Shown: positions 7,229 to 17,636, counted from the stretch's first letter. The stretch: 64,000 nt of DNA from Psychrobacter sp. TAE2020 (GCF_018919485.1 NZ_JAHLMU010000001.1:640807-704806), one strand, 5' to 3'. A program made the numbers and translations. The notes: generated from the letters alone by a model not told the origin.

Positions 7229-8548
7229 CTACTGAGCGACAGCGTCTTGTTCAAATAGCTTTAATAACTCTTCACGCATCCGGTCGCGCTCTTCTTTTGA
7301 CATCATAGGTCTATTCTCTGACTCGCCATGATAGTTAGGCTGCCCACTCAGACCCTCATTAATGACTACTGGTACTTCAACCACTTGTTGCGCTGGGCGT
7401 TCTGTTAGTAGCACATCGACTTGGGCATTTTTACCATTACGTAAAATCTGCGTAACTAATGTAGTATTAGGGGGTTTGCGTGCCACATATTGAATAAGAC
7501 TATTGGCATCAGTCATCTCAACACCATCAATAGTCAATATGATATCACCCACTTTTAGACCACTTTTATCCGCAGGGCCTTGTGGAATAACTTTAAGCAC
7601 TTCAACCCCAGTGGAGGTTTCAAGTTGAGTAGGATCACGCAATTGTGATTGAATCTCGATGCCCAACCAACCACGGCTAACACGGCCATCTTTGATCAGC
7701 GCATTCATTACTTGCTCAACTAAAGCGGTTGGAATAGCAAAACCAATACCCATCGAGCCACCAGAGCGTGAGAAGATAACCGTATTGATACCGACTAGCT
7801 CGCCATTAGCATCAACTAGTGCTCCCCCTGAGTTACCTGGATTGATAGCAGCATCGGTCTGGATAAAGTCCTCAAACTTATTAACTCCTAGACCAGTACG
7901 ACCAGTCGCTGAGATAATACCTTGGGTGACGGTCTGACCTACTCCAAATGGATTACCAATAGCTAGTGCTAAATCACCAACCCGAATAGGGGACTCGCGA
8001 AAACCTAAAGGCGTAAGTCCAGTCATCTCTACTTTAATGACCGCCAAATCACTATCTGGATCAGTACCGATAACCTTAGCACGACTCTTACGACCATCAC
8101 TAAAGGCAACTGTAATCTCGTCCGCCTTTTCGACTACATGAGCGTTAGTGACGATATAACCATCCTTTGAGACAATGACTCCTGACCCTAGGTTAGTTGA
8201 GCCTTGATCTTGTTGATTGTTATCTTCGAAATACTGGCGCATCACAGGATCATCTATATAAGGATGCTCAGCCACGGTTTGGGTAGTATAAATATTGACT
8301 ACTGACTGTGAAGCACGGGCAACCGCATTGTGATACGAAGAGATAGGCGCTGAGGTATTATCTGCCGAGACAGGAGCTGAGGCTTGTTGCTGAGCAGCAG
8401 TAGTTCTAGGCGGCTCCCAAGTAGCATTCGATGCGCTCTTCATACTCATGAATAACCAAATAAAACCAGCGATCATGATTAGCAATAACATCCAAGGTAA
8501 CCACTTCCAAAAAAAAGCCTTATTCTTGGTATTAGGCAATGACGACAT
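7229..8548 (-). CDS. Membrane-anchored S1C serine protease, DegS/AlgW type
   Basis: A 439-residue HtrA-family protease. One N-terminal membrane segment (~14-34) anchors it facing the periplasm, followed by an Ala/Ser-rich linker. The trypsin-like triad is H137 (TNAHVV), D167 (DSDLAV) and S240 (NPGNSGGAL). A single PDZ domain (~285-375) binds exposed C-termini of misfolded porins in this family. One PDZ plus an anchor is the DegS/AlgW layout, rather than DegP/DegQ with two PDZ domains. Such proteases start cleavage of an anti-sigma factor in the envelope stress response; the substrate here is not known. It lies alone between divergent and convergent neighbours. Confidence 0.88.
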   Translation of the reverse strand: MSSLPNTKNKAFFWKWLPWMLLLIMIAGFIWLFMSMKSASNATWEPPRTTAAQQQASAPVSADNTSAPISSYHNAVARASQSVVNIYTTQTVAEHPYIDDPVMRQYFEDNNQQDQGSTNLGSGVIVSKDGYIVTNAHVVEKADEITVAFSDGRKSRAKVIGTDPDSDLAVIKVEMTGLTPLGFRESPIRVGDLALAIGNPFGVGQTVTQGIISATGRTGLGVNKFEDFIQTDAAINPGNSGGALVDANGELVGINTVIFSRSGGSMGIGFAIPTALVEQVMNALIKDGRVSRGWLGIEIQSQLRDPTQLETSTGVEVLKVIPQGPADKSGLKVGDIILTIDGVEMTDANSLIQYVARKPPNTTLVTQILRNGKNAQVDVLLTERPAQQVVEVPVVINEGLSGQPNYHGESENRPMMSKEERDRMREELLKLFEQDAVAQ

Positions 8549-8837
8549 AAATGACCTCTATAAAGTTATATGAATAAATACTAACAGTTGCTATGCGTTG
8601 AACGCCAATGAGCGTATACCATAGATACATTGCCACCTATGCAAATTATAACTGGCATTGGCATAAAAGAGTCACGCATCGTGTACCTTTTCAGTTAGTG
8701 TATTTGTCTATTATTTTTCTACTAGCCCTTATAGCTTAATCGTTAGCGGCAGTCTCTTTGCTAGGTTTGGATGCTAACTCGAGGGTTTTATAATTGTGCT
8801 AAAATCTCCGTAATAAAATTAAGCCCAAGGAACCATC

Positions 8838-9716
8838 ATGCCCTATAAAAACTCTGCAACTAGTGTAGAAAACCAGCCAGCAACTCAATCAGTAACTCAA
8901 TCAATAACGGCGCAAGCCTTAGTGCAGTTTTGTGATGAGTATTTATCGAGCGCCGCCTTTAAAGACTATGCTCCTAATGGGCTACAAGTTGACGCGGGTC
9001 AGCCTATCAAAACTATTATCACTGGGGTTACCGCTTGTGAGGCGCTAATCGATGCCGCTATCGCTGCTAAAGCTGATGCTATCATGGTACATCATGGTTA
9101 TTTTTGGAAAGGTGAGCCTGAGCCTATCGTTGGTATCAAAGGCCAACGTATTCGTAAGCTCATACAGAATGGCATTTCGTTAATCGCCTATCATTTGCCT
9201 CTCGATGCCCATCCGCTGATAGGTAACAATGCCAAGCTTGCTGAAATACTTGGCCTGACCATCAGCGGCCCATTGTATCCGCATGAGTCTCATCCAGTCG
9301 GTAACATCGCTACTTGTGCAGCGCAGAGTGCAGACGATTTAGCGGCAACTATTACTCAAGTGTTAGGACGAGCACCACTGCATATCTGCAGTGACTATCG
9401 TTTTACTCATAGTGACAGTCTTGCTGATAATTCAAGTTTATTAGACCATGCTAATAACAAAAAAATCGAACGTATAGGCCTATGCACAGGGGGCGCACAA
9501 GATATGATTGAGCAAGCCGCTATTATGGGTTGCGACGCTTATATATCAGGAGAGATATCTGAGAGAACCACGCATAGCGCGCGTGAGTTAGGGCTAGATT
9601 ACTTTGCTTGTGGTCATCATGCTACCGAACGTGGTGGCATTCAGGCTTTGGGTGAGTTAATCGCTGAGCAGTTCAAGCTAACGGTGACATTTGTCGATAT
9701 AGATAATCCTGCCTAA
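8838..9716 (+). CDS. Nif3-like dinuclear metal centre hexameric protein (YbgI)
   Basis: A 292-residue protein of the NIF3/YbgI family. It shows the metal-site signature DAIMVHHGYFWKGEP near residue 90, a YHLPLDAHP element (~118-126), and the terminal GHHATERGGIQALGELI, whose His and Glu complete the dinuclear site. Family members form toroidal hexamers; some have GTP cyclohydrolase-like or nucleotide-related claims, but the cellular role is unsettled. The first ~25 residues are Thr/Gln/Ser-rich and look like a variable extension. The ATG follows AAGGAAC. It is a single-gene unit followed by a long spacer. Confidence 0.9.
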   Translation: MPYKNSATSVENQPATQSVTQSITAQALVQFCDEYLSSAAFKDYAPNGLQVDAGQPIKTIITGVTACEALIDAAIAAKADAIMVHHGYFWKGEPEPIVGIKGQRIRKLIQNGISLIAYHLPLDAHPLIGNNAKLAEILGLTISGPLYPHESHPVGNIATCAAQSADDLAATITQVLGRAPLHICSDYRFTHSDSLADNSSLLDHANNKKIERIGLCTGGAQDMIEQAAIMGCDAYISGEISERTTHSARELGLDYFACGHHATERGGIQALGELIAEQFKLTVTFVDIDNPA

Positions 9717-10466
9717 TGGTTAAGATTTTTCCCTGTTTTGTTAACCTTACTTGAATGATAATTAGATAGACCGCATACAAAGAAATAGTAAGAGACTGTT
9801 TTGTCATGAAACTTTTCATCAATGGTAGCTTCCGGTTATAGCATCAGGGGCTTTAGGGCTGTGTGGTTAACTGTTATTTTTTAACAGTAATTTCAACAGT
9901 GGCATAGTCCTATAACTATAGAAATAAAGTCGATTTTAACAGCGGCCATTTCTGTACGCCTGATATTGCAATTGCTAGGTTAGTTTTTATAATCTTATAT
10001 ACTTGCCTGTATCTAGTTAAGCGTTAACTATATTATTAGCAGGCACTATAGAGATTTTAATAGCCAACTTAAAGCAATTCTGGACAAGATCACACCGCTC
10101 AAACCTTAATGCTTTTGACTTTTAAGCATCTTATTAAAAGTTAACGGCCATCATTGGTCAGCAGCCAGACCATAAATTCGATTTTAGTCATTATTTATAG
10201 TAAATCGATATTATTGCCTAGATCTTTGTTTCAATAACTTATTCATGACCTTACCTAAGTAATATATAGCTGTCTGATAGTTACTATTAACTAGTAGTGG
10301 CTTTTATATTACCAAATAGTCCCACACTCATTGGTTCAATGGGCTTAAGGTCAATTGAGGAGTGTTCTACTGTTTAACAGCGTCATTCAACTGGGCATTT
10401 ATAATAAGCTCAATAAGTCGAATATCTGTTTAGGGTGAGCAGGATGGCTAAAATTAGGAGACCTCT
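9717..10466. other. 750-nt spacer before the MltF-like gene
   Basis: No ORF with a plausible ribosome site was found. It is AT-rich with scattered short inverted repeats, for example ACTGTTA/TAACAGT at 9870-9888. No tRNA, riboswitch or IS end was recognised. It is long for this compact chromosome and may hold a regulatory RNA or decayed gene, but I see no direct support. Confidence 0.35.
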
Positions 10467-11666
10467 ATGCAGCGTATTACTTATCATGTCAAAGTATCGG
10501 CGCAAAGTGCTAAACGCCGTATGGATTATTTACTGCGTCCAGCCAGGCGTGAACTTAACACTAAAAGTAACCTCGTTCCTTTCATTCCGTCAAGCCGTTT
10601 TTCTAAGACCAAAAAGATTATGCAAGTCACTAGTATTGCCTTACTGTCTTTGCCTGCTGAAAGTCTGACGACTATGAATAATCAAGTCTCTACTTATGAC
10701 CATGTCATGACAGATAAGACTTTGACTATTGCTGCTGTGCCTGGCGATAGCACTTATTTCGCTACTGATGGTTTCCAACATGGTTTTGGCTACGACTTAG
10801 TACGTAGCTATGCCGATGAGCTGGGGGTCACTATTACGCTAAAAGCTTATGCTAATGAAGAAGATGCTTTAAAAGCGTTAAAATCAGGTACTGCTGATAT
10901 GGCCTTGACTACGGCTAGTACTGAGCTCAGAAATGAGTTGGCCCTACCCTCAATCAATGTCAGCTGTGGTTATGATACTAGCTTAACTAAAAATGGCCTA
11001 AACCCTAAAGTTAATTGGTCATTCAAAAACACTGATGATCCATTATCGCAAAAGGCCAGTAACTTTTTATGTGACAGCATTAAGCTTGATAATACCCAAA
11101 AGCTAGCCTCATTTTATAATCAAGATTTATTAAAAGATGCTTATAGCCAGCAACATTTTCAACAGACTTTGACCGAAAAACTCCCTAACTACCAGTCAAC
11201 ATTTAAACAGCAAGCTCAGCAGTACAATCACGACTGGGAGTTACTGGTTGCTATGGGTTATCAAGAGTCGCATTTAGACGCTAATGCTGTTTCACCGACT
11301 GGGGTGCGTGGTATTATGATGCTAACTAATAGCACTGCAAAAGCTATGGGAGTTGCTGATCGTATAGACCCTTATCAAAGCATCGGTGGCGGTGCTCGTT
11401 ACTTAGAAGAAATGAAGTCTGATTTTACCGATGTGCCCAAAAGTGATCGGGTTTGGTTTGCCCTCGCTGGCTATAATATGGGTCCCAATGCTGTCAAACG
11501 TATTCAAAGCGAGTTGCGTGCACAAGATATTGATGATAAGAGCTGGGCCAATGTCTATGCGTATTTATCAGATAATAAAGCGGCAAATAGTCGTTATGGA
11601 CAAGCTATGCACTATGTGAGTAATATCAGGAGCTATCTGGAAACTATTAAGACTACAGCTACTTAA
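10467..11666 (+). CDS. Membrane-bound lytic transglycosylase, MltF-like
   Basis: A 399-residue protein with two parts. Residues ~75-160 resemble a periplasmic solute-binding domain (KTLTIAAVPGDSTYF, then DALKALKSGTADMALTT), as in MltF. Residues ~255-390 form an SLT goose-type lysozyme domain with catalytic E267 (MGYQESHLD), SPTGVRGIMML and the AGYNMGPNAV motif. The binding part is shorter than in E. coli MltF (518 residues), perhaps one lobe only. The start at 10467 follows TAGGAG. The first ~70 residues are basic, with a weak hydrophobic patch (MQVTSIALLSLPAES) that may act as signal or anchor. It cleaves peptidoglycan to 1,6-anhydromuropeptides. Confidence 0.82.
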   Translation: MQRITYHVKVSAQSAKRRMDYLLRPARRELNTKSNLVPFIPSSRFSKTKKIMQVTSIALLSLPAESLTTMNNQVSTYDHVMTDKTLTIAAVPGDSTYFATDGFQHGFGYDLVRSYADELGVTITLKAYANEEDALKALKSGTADMALTTASTELRNELALPSINVSCGYDTSLTKNGLNPKVNWSFKNTDDPLSQKASNFLCDSIKLDNTQKLASFYNQDLLKDAYSQQHFQQTLTEKLPNYQSTFKQQAQQYNHDWELLVAMGYQESHLDANAVSPTGVRGIMMLTNSTAKAMGVADRIDPYQSIGGGARYLEEMKSDFTDVPKSDRVWFALAGYNMGPNAVKRIQSELRAQDIDDKSWANVYAYLSDNKAANSRYGQAMHYVSNIRSYLETIKTTAT

Positions 11667-11694
11667 AAAGCTTTAATAAGTAAAAACCGTTAAT

Positions 11695-11731
11695 AAAAAA
11701 GCTGCTCTTATCTATAAGAGCAGCTTTTTTT
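11695..11731. terminator. Bidirectional rho-independent terminator
   Basis: A perfect stem, AAAAAGCTGCTCTTA with TAAGAGCAGCTTTTT and a 4-nt loop, runs into T residues. It separates the convergent MltF-like and MltD-like genes and has A/T runs on both sides. Confidence 0.9.
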
Positions 11732-11768
11732 GTAGCTAGATTTTAATTACCATCGCTTAACTTAACTT

Positions 11769-14700
11769 TTAACGATTGGGTACAGTCAAGCGTTGGCCAC
11801 GTTGTATCATAGTATCCGCTGGTATTTTATTCATATCAGCAAGCTCTTGGGTCGATACCCCATATTTACGAGCTAAGCTGATTAAGTTGTCGCCAGAGCC
11901 GACCGTATAGCTAACCGTCAGTTTAGGTACTTTGATAGTTTGCCCACGTTGCAGTTGTGCATTAACCGCTATACCATTAGTAGCCGCTAGATCTTCAACT
12001 GATACTTTAAAGCGACCCGCTAAAGCAATTAAGCCATCACCAGATTGTACTTTATAATTTTCAGTATTGCCCAGCTTTTTGCCACTACTACTTGAGCCAC
12101 TACTCGAACTACTGTTAGAACTGCTACTAGTACTTGCAGAGCTACTACTGCTTCCACCAGCAGGAATAGTAATATTGCGACCTAGTATCAAGTTTGAAGT
12201 CGTCGTCAAGCCATTGGCTGATGCTAAGTCACTGACGCCGATATTATAGCGTTTGGCAACCCCAGTCAAAGTATCACCTGATTGGATTTTATAGCTGATT
12301 GGCTTATCGTTTAACTTATTATCAACTTGCGCTTTAGAAGCCGGCACTTTGATAGTTTGACCACGTTGCAAGCGAGCGTTGGCATCGAAGCTACTATTAA
12401 TAGCTGCGACTTGTTCGGCACTAACGCCAATACTATTAGCGATCCCAATCAAAGTCTCGCCAGATTTGACAGTATATTTGCTAGTAGCTGCTGAACTTGA
12501 GCTGCTGCTAGTACTTGCAGAGCTGCTACTACTGCTTATATTAGTATTAGCGTTTGCAGGAATCTTTAAGGTTTGACCAACATACAATGAGTCTGTAGTG
12601 CCGATATTATTCAAGCTAGCTAAAGCTTCAGTAGAGATATTGAACTGGCGAGCCAGAGCAATAAGTCCGTCACCTGGTTTTACTTTATAATTTTTGGTCG
12701 CTACATTAGCCTTGCTAAGCTTAGTCGATGGCGCCGCAGGAGTACTGATTGGAGGCGTCACTTTGCCAGGAATTAACCAAAGTTTCTGACCTCTTAGTAA
12801 GTCAGCACGGCTGCTTAGATTATTATAAGTGGCCAGCTGAGTAACCGACAAACCAAAGCGATTGGCAGTACCGATCAAGGTGTCACCACTTTGTACTACG
12901 TAGCTGTCAGGCTGGCTGGCAGCACTGCTACTCGTGTCACTAATAGGGGCAATAGTTTTGGCGTTGTAAAGATATAAAGTACTACCGGATAACAGATTTG
13001 TACTAGCATCTATCTGGTTCCACTCGGTAATATCACGCCAGCTAACCCCTGCTCGGCTAGCAATATTAGATAAGGTATCACCACGTTTTACCGTATAAGT
13101 AGTACGTTGACCTTGTGGTTTTGGTTTGCTTGCCGCTTTAGTAGGGAAGCTTAGTTTCTTCTCTTTACCACTAGCTTCTAATATAGACTGCTGCGTCTGT
13201 ATCGCTGATAGCTTGATATTACCATCGATGGAGCTGACAATATCACGCTGCTCAGGGGTCTGCATTTGAATCTGTTGAGCGATGAAGTCACGTTCCTCTT
13301 TACTCAATGGCGGCTCTTGAGTAATAGTGTTGTTGCGAGTGATCTGTGCTGAAGTGGTTGGTAAGCTATTACTACTCTTAAGCTCAGCATTGATTTTGTT
13401 AGTCTCTTTACTAGTAATAAGAGGCTCAGTATTAAACGAGGTATTACTACCATAAACAGAGCTACTAGTTGGATTTGGTGTCGGTGTAATATAGCTGGTG
13501 GTTTGCTGCGGCACACTGGCGCTAGACGCATATGCCGCTAAGCCACCACCAGTCGCAGGCAATGACGAGCTAGGATATGGCTTACTATTATAATTAGGAG
13601 TGCTAGTTGTTGGGCTATTATTAAAAGTAGTCGTAGCGGCGATCACATTACTACTGCCGTTGCCTCTTAAGCTACTAAGCTTAGCATCTATATTGACATC
13701 GACATCATTAGGAATAATGATCCGCTGTGGGCCTGATGAATCAATGCGCGAAGACGTTAACGCCGTATTGAGTCTTTCAAGCTCATCGTAACTCACGCCT
13801 GTCACTTGGGCTACTTCAGCCAGACTGACACCATAGTTAGCAGGCACACTACGAAAATGCTGACGGTTAGCGATAGCTGGGAGATAAACCCCAAACTTCT
13901 CTGGATTAGCGACAATCTCAGCAACCGCCAAAAAGCGTGGCACATAATTCATAGTTTCAGTAGGTAATCTAAGCGACCAATAATCGGTAGGTAAGCCTTG
14001 AGCTCTATTGGCATCAATCGCTTTTTGTATGCGTCCTGGACCCGCATTATAAGCGGCTAAGGCTAGCTCCCAACTACCAAACTGATTATGTAATGCCGTC
14101 AAAAAGTCGTAAGCGGCACGTGTAGATTCGATAACATCACGGCGACCATCGTAGGTGCTGCTCTGGTTTAGACCATAGATACGACCCGTACTAGGAATGA
14201 ACTGCCATAACCCTGCTGCTGCAGCGCTACTAGTACCACCTGGATCATAGGAGCTTTCGATGACTGGCAACAGAGCGAGCTCAGTTGGAATATTACGGCG
14301 CTCAGCTTCACGCACCGTATGATAAAGATAGCGACTTGCCCGTGCCGTTAGACGATTTAGATAGTCTTGTCGGCTAGTAAACCAGCCTTTTTGACCTTCA
14401 ATGCGCTGATTATAGACTGGGTTGCCACTATTCATGCGATAACCAGCTCGCAAACGACCCCACAAATCACCATACTGCTGAATCGCAAGTTTATTACCTT
14501 CAACCATTGTCATATCACTGGCTTCAAGCAAATCCGCTAGCTCATCTAAGCTTTCCGCATCTAAATAGGCAGTTGAATAGTCACCACCAGCATTTACATT
14601 AGGCTGAGTAGTAGCTGCTGTTTGATTAGCAGGACGCTTAGTAATGACTGGCGATGAATTAGTAGCACCAGTATTTTTGACTGCTGAAGTATTACTACAA

Positions 14701-14780
14701 GCGCTGATAAGCAGCGTCGATACCGCTAGCGTCAAAGGCAAAGCGATAAATGAGCGAGATTTAAAGAACACATTAGACAT
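11769..14780 (-). CDS. mltD: MltD-like lytic transglycosylase lipoprotein with seven LysM repeats
   Basis: A 1003-residue outer-membrane-type lipoprotein. The signal peptide ends in a lipobox (LISAC, C28). The SLT domain (~150-300) has catalytic E175 in LPVIESSYDP, GLWQFIPSTGR and ALAAYNAGPGR. A degenerate LysM-like stretch follows (GVSLAEVAQVTGVSYDEL). Then come an Asn/Ser/Thr-rich linker and seven clear LysM repeats, each starting like YxVxxGDxL, separated by poly-Ser linkers. E. coli MltD has 452 residues and two LysM repeats, so the peptidoglycan-binding part is greatly expanded. It cleaves glycan strands during wall turnover. It is transcribed toward the shared terminator. Confidence 0.93.
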   Translation of the reverse strand: MSNVFFKSRSFIALPLTLAVSTLLISACSNTSAVKNTGATNSSPVITKRPANQTAATTQPNVNAGGDYSTAYLDAESLDELADLLEASDMTMVEGNKLAIQQYGDLWGRLRAGYRMNSGNPVYNQRIEGQKGWFTSRQDYLNRLTARASRYLYHTVREAERRNIPTELALLPVIESSYDPGGTSSAAAAGLWQFIPSTGRIYGLNQSSTYDGRRDVIESTRAAYDFLTALHNQFGSWELALAAYNAGPGRIQKAIDANRAQGLPTDYWSLRLPTETMNYVPRFLAVAEIVANPEKFGVYLPAIANRQHFRSVPANYGVSLAEVAQVTGVSYDELERLNTALTSSRIDSSGPQRIIIPNDVDVNIDAKLSSLRGNGSSNVIAATTTFNNSPTTSTPNYNSKPYPSSSLPATGGGLAAYASSASVPQQTTSYITPTPNPTSSSVYGSNTSFNTEPLITSKETNKINAELKSSNSLPTTSAQITRNNTITQEPPLSKEERDFIAQQIQMQTPEQRDIVSSIDGNIKLSAIQTQQSILEASGKEKKLSFPTKAASKPKPQGQRTTYTVKRGDTLSNIASRAGVSWRDITEWNQIDASTNLLSGSTLYLYNAKTIAPISDTSSSAASQPDSYVVQSGDTLIGTANRFGLSVTQLATYNNLSSRADLLRGQKLWLIPGKVTPPISTPAAPSTKLSKANVATKNYKVKPGDGLIALARQFNISTEALASLNNIGTTDSLYVGQTLKIPANANTNISSSSSSASTSSSSSSAATSKYTVKSGETLIGIANSIGVSAEQVAAINSSFDANARLQRGQTIKVPASKAQVDNKLNDKPISYKIQSGDTLTGVAKRYNIGVSDLASANGLTTTSNLILGRNITIPAGGSSSSSASTSSSSNSSSSSGSSSSGKKLGNTENYKVQSGDGLIALAGRFKVSVEDLAATNGIAVNAQLQRGQTIKVPKLTVSYTVGSGDNLISLARKYGVSTQELADMNKIPADTMIQRGQRLTVPNR

Positions 14781-15086
14781 GATAATTGGCGTTTCCTAGC
14801 AGCTAGTATGAGTACCGATATGAATAATTGACAGTATAGTATGCAAAGCGAAGCAAAAACCATAGCTATCTAAAAGATATTTAAAAAATGATAACGCTCA
14901 CTGGGAGCGTAGTAGATTTATATTAATAGGTATTGAACATTCGACCATAGCACCGTCTACTTATCACCCTTCAACACCCTTTAGTATAAATCAATATAAG
15001 TTAACTTTTATATTGCTTGGCCGATGAGCACTAGCTTGATTAAGCCACTCTACACTTGAAGACATTTTATTATAATAGCCATCACT
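14781..15086. other. Spacer upstream of mltD-like gene
   Basis: About 306 nt, AT-rich. It holds the promoter region of the mltD-like gene and the 3' flank of the NTF2-like gene. I see no ORF, terminator or RNA motif. Confidence 0.4.
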
Positions 15087-15581
15087 CTAATCAATAGTGA
15101 CTTGTGATACAGCTCTTAGCAATACTGCATTACCAGTAGCAACCGTTAATGTCACTCGTGAATTAGTAACAAAAGACACATTCTGGCCATCTTTAACCCA
15201 GCTCTCAGTAGTCGTCACGTTAGCTTTTGCTTGTTCTCCAGTAGTCACTATATTATTGATACTGATCTCATAACGGTAATTTGAAGTTTGATTCCATCCT
15301 GTCTGTAACAGTCTTAGATAAGCCTCTTTATCCAAGCTAGTAGACTTGCCCTTTCTAGATAAAGAAATAAGCGCATCATCAGAGACTAGACGTGATACTT
15401 GACTGATATTTTTACTATTAGCTGCCGCTTTCATAGCCGCAGAATAATTCTGTACTAAGCCTTCAGTCATAGTTGCAGCCTGCGCACTGATAGAGAACGT
15501 AATAGCTGTAGCTGCTATTGCCGCTATGCTCGTACTTCTGACTATTACCGTCAGCAATCGTTTTACCCATATATTTTGCAT
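15087..15581 (-). CDS. Exported NTF2/SnoaL-like small protein, function unknown
   Basis: A 164-residue protein with a Sec signal peptide: basic KRLLTVIVR, then a hydrophobic Ala/Ile-rich stretch ending near AQAA, with cleavage about residue 36. The mature part alternates an N-terminal helix pair (NYSAAMKAAANSKNISQVSRLVSDDALISL) with beta strands of the NTF2-like cone fold (YRYEISINNIVTTGEQAKANVTTTESW). No catalytic residue can be assigned. It is likely periplasmic. It stands alone, with long spacers on both sides. The fold call is tentative. Confidence 0.65.
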   Translation of the reverse strand: MQNIWVKRLLTVIVRSTSIAAIAATAITFSISAQAATMTEGLVQNYSAAMKAAANSKNISQVSRLVSDDALISLSRKGKSTSLDKEAYLRLLQTGWNQTSNYRYEISINNIVTTGEQAKANVTTTESWVKDGQNVSFVTNSRVTLTVATGNAVLLRAVSQVTID

Positions 15582-15968
15582 CGTAATCCTTAGCGATAAT
15601 AGTAAGATTAACTATTGACAGGTCGTTAAAATCCATTGGTATCGTTCTGAGCTCATCAAACTTTATTATTAACTAACTTTTATTACTAGCTAATAGCGAG
15701 CAATGAAATGGCTTTATATAAGCTGCTATTGCTAAATACTAGAGGTTTAGGGTCAGTTGAGTAGACCTTAAGTAGTCATTGTTTTAGCCTATCACTAATT
15801 TCTAACACTCATGTAACGGTCTATATGACTATTGATAGGTCATAGCTATAACAACTGTAACATTTTGAAATAAATATTTATACACTAGCGCTAGCGGCTG
15901 TAACATTGGCAGTTATGCCATATTAACAGCCGTATATCTAATTGCTTATAAGATAAGTAGTAAAAAGT
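15582..15968. other. Spacer with an inverted repeat downstream of the CNNM-type gene
   Basis: 387 nt with no convincing ORF. Near its right end, CGGCTGT (15895-15901) and ACAGCCG (15926-15932) are inverted and enclose a smaller GGCA/TGCC stem. It sits just past the stop of the minus-strand gene at 15969 but lacks a T-run, so termination there is uncertain. Confidence 0.4.
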
Positions 15969-17294
15969 CTAGTTATGATAATCTTCATCATCGCTGAGCT
16001 TCATCCCTAAGCGCTCTACTCGTCTGTCCATCATTTGCCGTGCTAGCGCCTGCATATCCTCAACCCGATCAATCTCGTCGACAATCTCTAAACCCAATAG
16101 GGTCTCGAACACATCCTCTAAAGTAACTAGCCCTTTGACTTCACCATACTCACCCACTGTAATGGCAATATGAATACGGTTCTTTAACATCAATTCGAGC
16201 AGATCAAAAAGTTTCATCTTGGAAAATACAAAGCTAATTTCGCGTTGAAACTGAGTTAAAGGTTTGTGTACTGCATGATTTACTTTTGCCAGTAGCATGT
16301 CCGTTTTTAATACAAAACCAGTTATGTTGTCCAAGTCACCTTCATATATAGGTAAGCGAGAAAAAGTTAGTTTTGGTCGATCAGCCATCACTTCAGCGAC
16401 TGTTTTACTTTGCTCAAATGCCAGCATGACCGAACGCGGAGTCATAATATCTTCGACTTTTATCGCCCCAAAGGCTAGCAAGTTACGAATAATACGAGCC
16501 TCTAACGGATCGATTTGCCCAGCCTCTTCCCCTATGCTAGTTAAAGCGGCAAACTCACGACGGCTAAACACATTGGTGTCTTTACCACCAACCAATAGTT
16601 TGGTTAAACGTTCAGACAACCAAATAATCGGATACAGCAAGATGATAATACCGCGGACGAAATAAGCTACTAATCCGCTTAACTGCCGCCAATACACCGT
16701 TCCCAAAGTTTTGGGTATGATTTCAGAAAAGGTTAAAATAGCCAGAGTCATCAAAGCTGAAAATAAGCCAAACCAAGCACTACCGAATACGATTGTTGCT
16801 TGCGCACCAGCACCAATAGATCCTAAAGTGTTGGCAATCGTATTTAAAGTTAGGATGGCCGCCAAAGACTGATCAACACTATCTTGTTTTAAGCGTTTGA
16901 GCATTTTGGCTTTTTTGGGATTGCTTTCTTGTACATCTGCAATGTATGACGGAGTCATGCTAAGCAGAACAGACTCGGCCATTGAACAGACAAAAGACAG
17001 ACCAATCGCCATACTAACAAAGCCTATTAGCAGCATAACATTGCTAGTGCTTGGTTCAGCGAGGGCTTCGGCAGCAAAAGCCGGATAAGGGAACATAAAT
17101 AATAGGGATAATAACAACAGCGCAACTATAGTTAAAGGCTTACTAAAAAGCCTAAGATAACTATGCTGGTAGTTATGCTGATATGAGTAGCTGCCTAAAG
17201 AGGCAAGCGTCGTCGGGGGAGGTTTCGCGGACGCTGGTTCACTATGAGCGCGCTGACGACATAAACGAGGTACAAACAAAAAAATGGGCAACAA
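15969..17294 (-). CDS. CNNM/CorC-type membrane protein (DUF21 plus CBS domains)
   Basis: A 441-residue integral membrane protein, also annotated in databases as a hemolysin-like or transporter-associated protein. A basic, Pro/Ser-rich N-terminus leads to a hydrophobic segment (~53-72). The DUF21 (CNNM) membrane domain spans ~85-270, with Gly-rich helices (ANTLGSIGAGAQATIVFGSAWFG) and the FSEIIPKTLG motif. A CBS pair (~285-410) contains VEDIMTPRSVM and VKGLVTLEDVFETLLG. Relatives are linked to Mg2+ or Co2+ efflux. It lacks the CorC_HlyC C-terminal domain, ending in charged residues. The start is uncertain; an internal Met near residue 66 or 85 could serve. Confidence 0.82.
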   Translation of the reverse strand: MLPIFLFVPRLCRQRAHSEPASAKPPPTTLASLGSYSYQHNYQHSYLRLFSKPLTIVALLLLSLLFMFPYPAFAAEALAEPSTSNVMLLIGFVSMAIGLSFVCSMAESVLLSMTPSYIADVQESNPKKAKMLKRLKQDSVDQSLAAILTLNTIANTLGSIGAGAQATIVFGSAWFGLFSALMTLAILTFSEIIPKTLGTVYWRQLSGLVAYFVRGIIILLYPIIWLSERLTKLLVGGKDTNVFSRREFAALTSIGEEAGQIDPLEARIIRNLLAFGAIKVEDIMTPRSVMLAFEQSKTVAEVMADRPKLTFSRLPIYEGDLDNITGFVLKTDMLLAKVNHAVHKPLTQFQREISFVFSKMKLFDLLELMLKNRIHIAITVGEYGEVKGLVTLEDVFETLLGLEIVDEIDRVEDMQALARQMMDRRVERLGMKLSDDEDYHN

Positions 17295-17636
17295 GGTAGG
17301 TAACCTGAATATTAAGAGGACTTAAAAAGGATTAAACAATCTACTATTATCGTTCAATATAGACCATTTTAACGTTTTGATAGTAGCATTGATGCTGTGC
17401 TTTAACAATAATTTGTCATTTTATCTGATTTTTATTTTTTCAAGTTTTGCTTTCACTCTTGTGTATAGAACGACTAATCCTTATATCTGAGCTAAGTTGC
17501 ATGTCAATATCTTTCAAAACTGTCTGTCTTAGCGTATAAATATACTCTCAGCTTATGATTAACAGTTACTAAGTGGAAGAATTTTTGTTACTATGCGTCT
17601 AATTTTATTGTTATCTGCAACTCACTGAGAGAACTT
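17295..17636. other. Divergent promoter region before yajC
   Basis: 342 nt between the divergent CNNM-type gene and yajC. It is AT-rich and should carry both promoters. No riboswitch or operator was recognised. Confidence 0.4.

Noticed and set aside
10435..10668. A 77-residue ORF overlapping the MltF-like start
   Set aside because: It is a shifted-frame shadow of the MltF-like N-terminus, ending inside it.
12067..13791. Several Leu/Val-rich plus-strand ORFs opposite the mltD-like gene
   Set aside because: They are antisense images of poly-Ser and LysM codons, with no ribosome sites; the minus-strand protein explains the region fully.
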